DNA of 21,657 bases. Source: Acidimicrobiales bacterium (GTDB lineage: Bacteria; Actinomycetota; Acidimicrobiia; Acidimicrobiales; Ilumatobacteraceae). The position numbers and the translations under genes were made by a program. Every line of letters begins with the position of its first letter. The first letter of the stretch is position 1. Below, one piece after another: positions 7,947 through 13,961 of the stretch. The stretch covers positions 1 through 21,657 of the forward strand of contig JAURNB010000166.1 of assembly GCA_030830415.1 (NCBI GenBank), written 5' to 3'. The notes under the pieces were generated by a model. That model saw only the letters and a program-made list of their open reading frames with translations, did no database searches and was not told where the DNA came from.

Positions 7947-8926
7947 CCACCCTTGTCACCGGTGGCGCTGGCTACATCGGTTCACACACCGTCCGACAAC
8001 TCGTTAATGCCGGTCGCGACGTCGTTGTGTTCGACTCACTCGAACTTGGTCACCGTGAAGCTTTACTCGGGGCTGAGTTAGTGGTGGGCAATATTGCCAA
8101 CCAAGATCTCATTGCATCGGTGTGCAAGAAATACGGAATTACCGAAGTCATTCACTTCGCTGCGTATAAAAGCGTTGGGGAATCAATGAGCAACCCTGGT
8201 CGCTATTTTTCCAACAATGTCACAGGCTCAATGTTGCTCGTCGAGGCACTCACCCATGCGGGAGTCGACAAAATTGTTTTCTCGTCGTCGGCATCGGTGT
8301 ACGGAACACCTGCGGAGGTGCCTGTTCGTGAAGATGCCCCGCTTCACCCCGAGAGCGTGTACGCCGAAACGAAATACATGACAGAACGCATGTTGCATTG
8401 GTTTAGCGAAACACACGGCATGCGCTCGGTCAGTTTGCGCTACTTCAATGCTGCTGGCGACTCATTCGATTCGCTCATTGGCGAAGACTGGTCGGTCACT
8501 ACAAATCTTGTACCAGTAGTGATGAAAGCAACTCTTGGTAAACGTGATGCGCTTGAAGTTTTTGGCAACGACTACCCCACTCGCGACGGCACGGGCATCC
8601 GCGATTACATTCACGTGGTCGACCTCGCCGATGCACATGTGAAGGCTTTGGACTATCTCGCAGAAGGCAAACCCACCATTGCATGCAATGTGGGCACAGG
8701 AACAGGCACAACAGTGCTTGAGGTCATTCAAGCAACCGAACGGATTTCAGGTCGCAAGGTTCCTTACGTGATGTCACCACGCCGCGCCGGCGACCCTGTT
8801 GAGGTGTACGCCGACCCCGCCTTTGCTGCTCAAACACTTGGCTGGAAAGCGCAATTTTCTCTCGACGACATTATTTCCACTGCCTGGCAATGGCATAGTA
8901 CGCACATCGACGGCTACACCAAGTAG
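7943..8926 (+). CDS. galE: UDP-glucose 4-epimerase
   Basis: GalE interconverts UDP-glucose and UDP-galactose (often also the N-acetyl forms) using bound NAD. The 327-aa product has the glycine motif GGAGYIGSH at 7-15, D31 after the second strand for the adenosine ribose, HFAAYKSVGES at 71-81, catalytic S116 (FSSSASVYG) and the Y140/K144 pair (VYAETKYM). Substrate-side motifs are RYFNAAG and GTGIRDYIHVVDLADAHVKA. All catalytic residues are intact. It starts within the stop of the HhH-GPD gene (ATGA), so expression is probably coupled to aceE. Its stop codon directly abuts that of the convergent hydrolase. It may supply UDP-galactose to the glycosyltransferases further right (inference). Confidence 0.95.
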   Translation: MTTLVTGGAGYIGSHTVRQLVNAGRDVVVFDSLELGHREALLGAELVVGNIANQDLIASVCKKYGITEVIHFAAYKSVGESMSNPGRYFSNNVTGSMLLVEALTHAGVDKIVFSSSASVYGTPAEVPVREDAPLHPESVYAETKYMTERMLHWFSETHGMRSVSLRYFNAAGDSFDSLIGEDWSVTTNLVPVVMKATLGKRDALEVFGNDYPTRDGTGIRDYIHVVDLADAHVKALDYLAEGKPTIACNVGTGTGTTVLEVIQATERISGRKVPYVMSPRRAGDPVEVYADPAFAAQTLGWKAQFSLDDIISTAWQWHSTHIDGYTK

Positions 8927-9727
8927 TTACGAAGCGAGTCGCGACCGCTCACGGTCGAGCCACCCAAACAACACCGCAAGAGCACGAGGGTCGTGACGCA
9001 AACGGTGCCCTGCACCAGAAATAATGCGCAACTCAGCTGACCCATGTGCCTGAGCTAATGAGCGCGCATCGGCTGTTGGCACGCTTTCATCGTCGTCGCC
9101 GTGCAACACCATGAGTGGGCGTGGTGCAAAACGACGTGCCGCGTCGGTGGGGCGAAACCGCCGGAGTTCCCTGCTCCACTCATCGAAGTTTTGAGGAAAC
9201 CCGGCACGGCGAATGGCCCCAATGTCTCGTGCGTGTTCCAGGAAGCGACGTGGTTGCTCGGCCCAGTCGTCGAAGTCGGCACGACCACTGAGCGAAACAC
9301 AACCGTTTACTCGTGGGTCATCGGCCGCAACGCACAACGCCACCGATGCTCCGGTATTGGTACCCACCAGCCACACGCTGTCGACATTTCCAATAGCAAC
9401 TAAGTGGTCGATCGCTGCTCTTAGGTCATCGACCCAACCTTGCAATGAGAAGTCACCTTCGCTGGCACCGCATCCGCGAAATGTGAAAGTAAGAGCTGCG
9501 CACCCCACTTCATTTGCCATGCGGTCGATGACCTGAGGAAAGGTTCCGGCTGATTGACGAGCATCTAATGGACCAATAGGAAACCCATGACACAAAATGA
9601 CACCAGGCAATGGGCCAAAGACACCGTTTGGCCGCGCAAAATAACTAGACAGCGTTAACCCACTCGACAAAAATGTCGAGTTGCTCAGCATCGTATTTAC
9701 TGCTCCAGATTGCGCACTTTCAGCCAT
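8927..9727 (-). CDS. Alpha/beta-hydrolase-fold protein with Asn at the nucleophile position
   Basis: This 266-aa protein has a serine-hydrolase-like alpha/beta fold: an oxyanion-type HGFPIGP near 47-53, FTFRGCGASEG at 81-91, the expected acid in LHGDDDESVP (D211-D213) and the catalytic-type His in GAGHRL (H241). The nucleophile elbow, normally GxSxG, reads GTNTG at 122-126 (codons checked on the minus strand), so N124 replaces the serine. Either it is not a classical esterase or the family has moved its nucleophile; the flanking Thr residues are the only nearby hydroxyls. The start at 9727 lies 8 nt after the stop of the 74-aa gene; M13 is an alternative. It is probably cytoplasmic, with no signal peptide. 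Confidence 0.8.
   Translation of the reverse strand: MAESAQSGAVNTMLSNSTFLSSGLTLSSYFARPNGVFGPLPGVILCHGFPIGPLDARQSAGTFPQVIDRMANEVGCAALTFTFRGCGASEGDFSLQGWVDDLRAAIDHLVAIGNVDSVWLVGTNTGASVALCVAADDPRVNGCVSLSGRADFDDWAEQPRRFLEHARDIGAIRRAGFPQNFDEWSRELRRFRPTDAARRFAPRPLMVLHGDDDESVPTADARSLAQAHGSAELRIISGAGHRLRHDPRALAVLFGWLDRERSRLAS
8942..8957. terminator. Possible hairpin at the galE / hydrolase convergent junction
   Basis: CGACCG (8942-8947) and CGGTCG (8952-8957) pair across a CTCA tetraloop, 16 nt past the galE stop and inside the 3' end of the hydrolase gene. There is no U-tract, so it would have to act as a U-less terminator or a Rho-independent pause. The evidence is weak. Confidence 0.25.
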
Positions 9728-9735
9728 GGAGGTTT

Positions 9736-9960
9736 CTAGGCGCGTGGAGCGCGCATCCGCCGAGTTTTACCTGGAGTAGCCAACGTGTAACCACGATTAC
9801 GTGCTTCAACTTCGGTATCGGGCCCGAAACACAAACCGACTTCGCTTGCCACAATGTCGTCAATGATGGCGGGGTCGCTCCAGTTGTCGACGTCGTAAAC
9901 AAGCTGCGTGCGTTTGTCTCCGAGGTAGCGCGTATGTTCAAACTTGATGGGTCTCTCCAT
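9736..9960 (-). CDS. Small protein of unknown function, 74 aa
   Basis: I do not recognise a named family, but it reads as a real gene. The 74-residue product starts MERPIKFEHTRYLGDKR, has an acidic middle (DVDNWSDPAIIDDIVASE) and a conserved-looking EARNRGYTLATPGKTRRMR tail that is basic and probably flexible. The frame stays open upstream to 10176, but I chose the ATG at 9960 because a -10-like TACTCT ends 7 nt before it and because upstream sequence belongs to the divergent 87-aa gene. It is soluble, with no signal peptide or membrane segment. It lies 8 nt upstream of the alpha/beta-hydrolase gene and is likely co-transcribed with it. Confidence 0.65.
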   Translation of the reverse strand: MERPIKFEHTRYLGDKRTQLVYDVDNWSDPAIIDDIVASEVGLCFGPDTEVEARNRGYTLATPGKTRRMRAPRA

Positions 9961-9967
9961 GCACTCA

Positions 9968-9973
9968 AGAGTA
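9968..9973 (-). promoter_or_regulatory. -10-like hexamer for the 74-aa gene
   Basis: On the minus strand TACTCT is followed by 7 nt and then the ATG at 9960, the arrangement expected for a leaderless mRNA. It sits 7 bp from the opposing hexamer at 9981-9986, making a very compact divergent promoter. Confidence 0.45.
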
Positions 9974-9980
9974 GCGGGAG

Positions 9981-9986
9981 TAGGCT
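9981..9986 (+). promoter_or_regulatory. -10-like hexamer for the 87-aa gene and GT2 operon
   Basis: TAGGCT fits TAnnnT and is followed by 7 nt and then the GTG at 9994. This helped me choose the GTG over the ATG at 10015, which has no such element. Confidence 0.4.
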
Positions 9987-9993
9987 CTTTGCT

Positions 9994-10257
9994 GTGGCGC
10001 TGAGCGAGAACGACATGAAGGAGTTTCTTTCGCAACTCCAAGAAACCGATGCTGTTCTTGGCGAAACGGCCCAAAAACGCGTGCGTGAATATCACCGACT
10101 CAACGGAATTCCCTTCGAGACCTACAAGTTCCCTACCTACAAATCTGCCGAGGAACAAAAGGTCTGGGTCCACCACTGGTGGGTGCGCCCTTTACGGTTC
10201 TTGTATCGCCACTTGCCTCGAGCAATCCGTTCCCGCATTAAACGAGTTGCGACATGA
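9994..10257 (+). CDS. Small basic protein coupled to a glycosyltransferase, 87 aa
   Basis: I do not recognise this protein. From the GTG at 9994 it has an N-terminal helical, partly acidic half (SENDMKEFLSQLQETDAVLG) and a C-terminal Trp/Arg-rich amphipathic segment (WWVRPLRFLYRHLPRAIRSR) that looks like a peripheral membrane anchor. It overlaps the following GT2 gene by 4 bp (ATGA), so the two proteins are probably made together and may act together. An alternative start is ATG 10015 (80 aa). The frame continues upstream to 9673, but that stretch overlaps two minus-strand genes and looks non-coding. It could be the detached N-terminal part of the glycosyltransferase, whose own first domain lacks its beginning. 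Confidence 0.6.
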   Translation: MALSENDMKEFLSQLQETDAVLGETAQKRVREYHRLNGIPFETYKFPTYKSAEEQKVWVHHWWVRPLRFLYRHLPRAIRSRIKRVAT

Positions 10258-11633
10258 CTACCACCTTTCGGCGGATGGGGAAATACATCGCGTTTGTGCC
10301 TGCGCATTGCAAGCTCGAACGAGAGTTCCGCACCGAAATGGGCCGGTGGCTCCGGGCCTCAACGCACGACATGGTCTATGGCGACTCACTCCACCCCACC
10401 GACGATAAGTACGAAGAGCCCATTCACGTGTTGCGCCCGGGATGGTCGCCCGAACGCTTGCGTGGTCATTGTTATGTAGGCGATGTGGTGCTCGCTACTG
10501 CAGACCTTGTTGCACGAGTGGGCGGCGCCGATGCGTTGTGTTCATTATCGCCACATCACCGCGCTCTTCTTCTGAGTGAACATGCATCATCTATTGGCCG
10601 CATGCCTCTCTTTTTGTACAGCGCACCATGGGAATACCGTTTTCCTTCGGCCGATCTTGACGCAGTGAAGTCACACTGCTTGCGCACCGGAATTCATGCG
10701 CGGTGTTTCATGAATGAGAATGGCTCTGGAGTTGTTGTAGAGCGCATACGGAGCAATGAGCCCACAGTGGCCGTCATCATTCCAACGCGCGGCACCGAAT
10801 CAGAAGTACGCGGTAAAAACCGCGTTTTAGCAGCCCATGCCATCACGCAATTAGTAGAACATTCAATATTTCAAAACTTTGAAATCGTTGTTGTGGTCGA
10901 CGATGCAACACCCGCAACCGCACTTGAGGAAATTAATGCAGCAGCACCTGGCCGCGTTCACATTGTTCCTTTCGATCGACCATTCAACTTTGCCGAGAAG
11001 GTCAACCTTGGTGCAGCACACACCACGGCCGATTATTTACTGCTCCTCAACGACGACACCGAGCCAAGCAACCCAGATCTCATCAACACACTCTTGAGTT
11101 ACTTCACCGACGACACCGTGGGTCTCGTTGGCCCAAAACTTCTCTATGAAGATGGATCCATTCAAAGTGCAGGGCATTTCTTCAACCCGGTCCCATACGA
11201 CTCGTACCGCGGTCTTCCCGGAAATTGTGCAGGCGCGTACAACATGCTCACTGTTGCGCGTGAGGTGTCGAGTGTGATTGCAGCATGTGCACTCACACCA
11301 CGACACGTTTTTATTGAAGTAGGCGGCCTCAGCGCACAATTTCCCGGCGACTACAACGACATCGACTTTGCTCTCAAAATGCAATTGCTCGGTAAACGTG
11401 TGGTCTACACCCCGTATACCGACTGCTTCCACTTCGAGTCGAAAACACGCGAGGCAAAACTCAACCCAGCCCATGTTGCGTTGCTGGGTGAACGCTGGCG
11501 CGACCAATTAGAAAATGAAACCTACGGGCACCCTTCTTTACAGAAGTACCAAGTGACGTGGAAATCAAACCGTCCGGGTCAGAGATCAGTTGATGAAGCA
11601 GTTGGGCCAACTGCACCAATGGCATCGAAATAA
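10254..11633 (+). CDS. Family 2 glycosyltransferase with a degenerate first GT domain
   Basis: This 459-aa protein has two GT2-like parts. Residues 9-165 resemble the second half of a GT2 domain as found in tandem-GT2 rhamnan/O-antigen-type transferases (YIAFVPAHCKL, MVYGDSLHPTDDKYEEP, LRPGWSPERL). The nucleotide-binding first half is missing, and the positions that normally read DHDD and SDED are PAHC and GDS. Residues 170-395 form a complete GT-A domain: VAVIIPTRG, VVVVDDATP, the metal-binding LLLLNDDTE (D267/D268) and DYNDIDFALKM with the catalytic acidic residues. It probably transfers a sugar to a lipid-linked glycan at the inner face of the membrane. It is coupled to the 87-aa gene upstream, and its last 55 bp overlap the convergent gene ending at 11579. 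Confidence 0.85.
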   Translation: MTTTFRRMGKYIAFVPAHCKLEREFRTEMGRWLRASTHDMVYGDSLHPTDDKYEEPIHVLRPGWSPERLRGHCYVGDVVLATADLVARVGGADALCSLSPHHRALLLSEHASSIGRMPLFLYSAPWEYRFPSADLDAVKSHCLRTGIHARCFMNENGSGVVVERIRSNEPTVAVIIPTRGTESEVRGKNRVLAAHAITQLVEHSIFQNFEIVVVVDDATPATALEEINAAAPGRVHIVPFDRPFNFAEKVNLGAAHTTADYLLLLNDDTEPSNPDLINTLLSYFTDDTVGLVGPKLLYEDGSIQSAGHFFNPVPYDSYRGLPGNCAGAYNMLTVAREVSSVIAACALTPRHVFIEVGGLSAQFPGDYNDIDFALKMQLLGKRVVYTPYTDCFHFESKTREAKLNPAHVALLGERWRDQLENETYGHPSLQKYQVTWKSNRPGQRSVDEAVGPTAPMASK

Positions 11634-12031
11634 GCCAGGTGTGCCTGCACCACATACACAACATCGACGTCTTCGAGAAGTTCCACTCCCGCTTTGCCTG
11701 CTTCTGCAAGCAAATAGCCCGTGAGTTGGTCTTCCGTAATGAGCACTACGTCGCGAATGTCTTGAGGGAGGTCAACCACTTTGTCGGGCTGCAAACCTTG
11801 AGCATGCAACCACCGCATATGCAACATCAACATCTCGCGTAACTCATCGAGGGTGAGTCGCCCTTGGGTTGACGAGGGAAGAAGATCGGCAACGAACTCT
11901 GTTGCTTCAACGAGGTCGTAAACGGCGCGAGGCGCAACGGCATCAAGCCGTCGCGCCTCGCGACCAACTACCAAAGCAGCAATCAGAAAAACTGACAGTG
12001 CTGCTGCAACTATGAAAAGAGCGAGAATCAA
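11579..12031 (-). CDS. Membrane-anchored protein of unknown function, 150 aa
   Basis: This appears to be an actinobacterial hypothetical protein with no assigned function. Residues 1-22 form one hydrophobic N-terminal helix (ILALFIVAAALSVFLIAALV), followed by VGREARRLDAVAPRAVYDLVEAT and an acidic helical soluble domain. The end has DVVYVVQAHLAYFDAIGAVG. Topology by the positive-inside rule (GREARR after the helix) puts the domain in the cytoplasm. The start is a TTG that overlaps the TGA of the acyl-CoA dehydrogenase (TTGA), which implies translational coupling. The 3' end runs 55 bp into the convergent GT2 gene. Linkage to the dehydrogenase suggests, but does not prove, a role in lipid or acyl-CoA metabolism. 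Confidence 0.75.
   Translation of the reverse strand: MILALFIVAAALSVFLIAALVVGREARRLDAVAPRAVYDLVEATEFVADLLPSSTQGRLTLDELREMLMLHMRWLHAQGLQPDKVVDLPQDIRDVVLITEDQLTGYLLAEAGKAGVELLEDVDVVYVVQAHLAYFDAIGAVGPTASSTDL
11598..11614. terminator. Hairpin inside the 55-bp convergent overlap
   Basis: GCAGTTG (11598-11604) and CAACTGC (11608-11614) pair across a GGC loop, giving a 7-bp stem. It lies within coding sequence of both convergent genes (GT2 and the 150-aa gene). There is no U-tract on either side, so terminator activity is only possible, not shown. Confidence 0.35.
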
Positions 12032-13143
12032 ATTCCGATGCGCTGAGCAAGAAGCTCGCGATGGTAGGTGGGGTCACCAAACATCAATTCGCTCGACTTA
12101 GCACGCTTGAAGTAAAGGTGAGCTGGGTGTTCCCAGGTGAAACCAATACCACCGTGAATTTGAATGTTCTCTGCTGTTGCATGGAAATATGCTTCTGAGC
12201 AATAGGCCTTGGCAAGTGATGCAACCGAAGCAAGTTCTTCGTTCATTTCACTTGCACACCACATGCCGTAGTACGCAGCCGACTTGGCTGACTCCACTTC
12301 AAGCAACATGTCTGCACACTTGTGCTTGATTGCCTGGAATGAACCAATGGGGCGACCAAACTGCACGCGGACCTTGGCGTATTCAACAGCCATTTCCAGC
12401 ACTTTTTGTGCTCCGCCCACTTGCTCTGCAGCAAGACCAACAGCAACAAGGTCGAACACTGTAGAGAGAACTTTCCAACCCGAGCCTTCCGCGCCAATGA
12501 GGCGAGCAGGTGTGTTGTTGAATTCAAGCTTCGACTGCTTACGTGTTTGATCCATTGTGGAAAGCGCTGTGCGGGTGAGACCAGCTGCATCGCCATTCAC
12601 TGCGAAAAGGCTGACGCCTTTTGCTGTGCGTGCGGCAACAATGATGAGTGATGCTGTGTTGCCGTCGATGACGAACGACTTTGTTCCTGAAAGTTTCCAA
12701 TCGGAACCTGACCCGGTTGCAGCCATTTGGATGCCTGCTTCGTCCCACTTGCCAGAAGGCTCAGCGGTTGCCAAAGTGGCAATGGTTGTTCCGGCAGCAA
12801 TACCTGGGAGGTATTCCTTCTTGGCAGCTTCATCGCCGCTGTGCAACAACGTGTTGGCAGCGAGAACCACTGTGGAGAAATACGGAGCACACAAAAGTGC
12901 ACGACCCATTTCTTCTAAGACAACACCGAGTTCGACGTAGCCGTAGCCTGAGCCGCCGTACTCTTCGGGAATGTGCAAGCCCTGGAGACCCATTTGCTCA
13001 CCCATTTGGCTCCACACTGCTGCGTCGAAGCCATTGTCGGTTTCCATCTGCTCACGAACGGCACCCTCTGCAGATTTTGCATCGAGAAACGCACGGACAG
13101 TTTTACGGAGTTCTTCTTGTTCTTCACTAAAGGCAAAATTCAT
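12028..13143 (-). CDS. Acyl-CoA dehydrogenase family protein lacking the usual catalytic Glu
   Basis: This 371-aa FAD enzyme of the acyl-CoA dehydrogenase family would introduce a 2,3-double bond in an acyl-CoA. It starts MNFAFSEEQEELRKTVRAFL, has LHIPEEYGGSGYGYVELGVV near 57-74, the FAD-side LATAEPSGKWDEAG near 124-137, and VQFGRPIGSFQAIKHKCADM near 260-279. The C-terminus reads IQIHGGIGFTWEHPAHLYFK. Aligned on the final motif (YEGT in medium-chain enzymes), the catalytic Glu position is F355 (LMFGD), and I see no Glu at the alternative isovaleryl-type position. Some actinobacterial dehydrogenases are heteromers in which one subunit lacks the base. The frame opens from a GTG at 13161, but ATG 13143 matches the family N-terminus and has a -10-like hexamer 6 nt upstream. 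Confidence 0.9.
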   Translation of the reverse strand: MNFAFSEEQEELRKTVRAFLDAKSAEGAVREQMETDNGFDAAVWSQMGEQMGLQGLHIPEEYGGSGYGYVELGVVLEEMGRALLCAPYFSTVVLAANTLLHSGDEAAKKEYLPGIAAGTTIATLATAEPSGKWDEAGIQMAATGSGSDWKLSGTKSFVIDGNTASLIIVAARTAKGVSLFAVNGDAAGLTRTALSTMDQTRKQSKLEFNNTPARLIGAEGSGWKVLSTVFDLVAVGLAAEQVGGAQKVLEMAVEYAKVRVQFGRPIGSFQAIKHKCADMLLEVESAKSAAYYGMWCASEMNEELASVASLAKAYCSEAYFHATAENIQIHGGIGFTWEHPAHLYFKRAKSSELMFGDPTYHRELLAQRIGI

Positions 13144-13149
13144 GAGGAG

Positions 13150-13155
13150 ATTCTG
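13150..13155 (-). promoter_or_regulatory. -10-like hexamer for the acyl-CoA dehydrogenase gene
   Basis: On the minus strand CAGAAT is followed by 6 nt and then the ATG at 13143. The same AGAAT-N6-ATG spacing is seen at aceE and at the gene starting at 19033. It is only a partial match to a -10 consensus. Confidence 0.3.
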
Positions 13156-13186
13156 CCCCACACGGACCCTGGGGCGCTACTTCAGA

Positions 13187-13206
13187 TGTGTACACTTGTG
13201 TACACT
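13187..13206 (+). promoter_or_regulatory. Tandem palindromic operator overlapping the toxin-antitoxin promoter
   Basis: Two perfect copies of the 10-mer TGTGTACACT lie end to end. Each contains the palindrome GTGTACAC (13188-13195 and 13198-13205), so the centres are one helical turn apart. The second copy ends in TACACT, a -10-like hexamer followed by 6 nt and the antitoxin ATG at 13213. This is what one expects of an autoregulated toxin-antitoxin operon: antitoxin dimers bound side by side would cover the -10. The site also lies 43 bp from the divergent acyl-CoA dehydrogenase start, so it could affect that gene as well. Confidence 0.7.
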
Positions 13207-13212
13207 AAAGAA

Positions 13213-13509
13213 ATGACCACCCAGCCCCCTCGCCTCGGCACCCGTGAATTGCGCCTTTCTCTTGCTAGTTCGCTGCGTCGCGCCGCGGCTGGCGAGCGCA
13301 TTGTGGTGACCGATGCTGGCCGACCCCTGGCGCAGCTGGGGCCACTCGACTCACCGGGCCACAACAGCATGGACGAGCTCGTTGCCCGCGGACTCGTGAT
13401 TGCCCCGCGCCGCGCACAGGGCAACCGACCACTTCATGCTCTAGTCGATACCCCCATCGACGTTTTTAGCGGCATGCGCCTCGACCAAATGGTGCGAGAC
13501 CTGCGATGA
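13213..13509 (+). CDS. Type II antitoxin, Phd/YefM-like (VapB-type partner)
   Basis: This 98-aa protein is the DNA-binding antitoxin of the pair. Residues 9-45 (GTRELRLSLASSLRRAAAGE followed by RIVVTDAGRPLAQLGPL) show the Phd/YefM N-terminal fold: the RELR start, a short helix and the strand that ends with 'GRPLA'. The C-terminal half (residues 50-98) is probably unfolded until it wraps the toxin, ending FSGMRLDQMVRDLR. The ATG at 13213 is chosen because a -10-like element ends 6 nt before it and the fold starts at once; the longer open frame upstream is antisense to the dehydrogenase. It overlaps vapC by 4 bp (ATGA), giving the usual antitoxin-first coupling. It likely represses its own promoter through the tandem palindromes just upstream. 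Confidence 0.85.
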   Translation: MTTQPPRLGTRELRLSLASSLRRAAAGERIVVTDAGRPLAQLGPLDSPGHNSMDELVARGLVIAPRRAQGNRPLHALVDTPIDVFSGMRLDQMVRDLR

Positions 13510-13910
13510 CTCTCGTACTCGACACCACAGCTTTTCTTGCGCTCCACATCACTTCACCTCATCACCGCGCAATTGCTCAGGCAATGACCGACGACCCCAC
13601 GTGGTGTGCATCAGCAATGGCACTTGCAGAGTCACTTGCCGGTATCGACCGACTCACTGAAGAGCCACTCTTACGTGACGAAATAGAAGATGCCATTCGT
13701 CGCACGTGGGACTACGTGCACGTCATTCCTGTCGACCAACGCTGCATCGACGAAGCTTCACTCATTTCGCGCACTCAACCTGTTTCTCTTGGCTCTGCAC
13801 TTCACCTTGCAGCAGCGCAACGCCTCCCCCGCCCCGTTTCATTTGCCACGCTCGATGCTGCCCAACTCACCGTGGCCCTTGGCCTCGGTTTCAACGTCAT
13901 TTCTGCGTGA
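13506..13910 (+). CDS. vapC: PIN-domain toxin, VapC type, with one acidic residue replaced
   Basis: VapC toxins are magnesium-dependent RNases that usually cut tRNA or rRNA. This 134-aa protein has the PIN layout: D6 (LVLDTTAFLAL), E42 (MALAESLAG) and D117 (FATLDAAQLTVALGLGFNV). The third conserved acid, usually in a DALHLAAA-type motif, is serine here: GSALHLAAA with S97. Three of four metal-binding acids remain, so activity may be reduced or the metal site altered. Length and the final LGLGFNVIS strand are normal. It overlaps the antitoxin gene by 4 bp. The gene order is canonical, and the pair sits alone between divergent and co-directional metabolic genes with no sign of a mobile element. 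Confidence 0.88.
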   Translation: MTLVLDTTAFLALHITSPHHRAIAQAMTDDPTWCASAMALAESLAGIDRLTEEPLLRDEIEDAIRRTWDYVHVIPVDQRCIDEASLISRTQPVSLGSALHLAAAQRLPRPVSFATLDAAQLTVALGLGFNVISA

Positions 13911-13949
13911 ACATTTGTCTCAATTCCGCAATTTTCAGGGCACTTCTGC

Positions 13950-13955
13950 AATACT
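13950..13955 (+). promoter_or_regulatory. -10-like hexamer for the metallo-hydrolase / glycan operon
   Basis: AATACT ends 6 nt before the GTG at 13962, with no Shine-Dalgarno in between. It lies in the 51-bp gap after vapC and is the best candidate for the promoter of the genes from 13962 to 19980. Confidence 0.4.
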
Positions 13956-13961
13956 CAACGC

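Noticed and set aside
9728..9733. GGAGG-like sequence on the plus strand, and a similar GAGGAG at 13144-13149
   Set aside because: Both look like ribosome sites but point the wrong way: they sit just upstream of minus-strand start codons and no plus-strand gene begins after them.
9673..9993. Upstream part of the 194-codon plus-strand frame ending at 10257
   Set aside because: It overlaps the start of the hydrolase and the whole 74-aa gene on the other strand and shows no protein-like pattern until about 9990.
9961..10176. N-terminal extension of the 74-aa minus-strand gene to 146 aa
   Set aside because: It would lie antisense to the 87-aa gene, and a good -10-like element is present just before ATG 9960.
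13146..13161. GTG 13161 as start of the acyl-CoA dehydrogenase
   Set aside because: It adds six residues ahead of the family-typical MNFAFSEEQ start and has no promoter or ribosome site advantage.
12973..13212. Upstream extension of the antitoxin frame
   Set aside because: It is antisense to the conserved N-terminus of the acyl-CoA dehydrogenase and would run through the tandem operator; the antitoxin fold begins right after ATG 13213.
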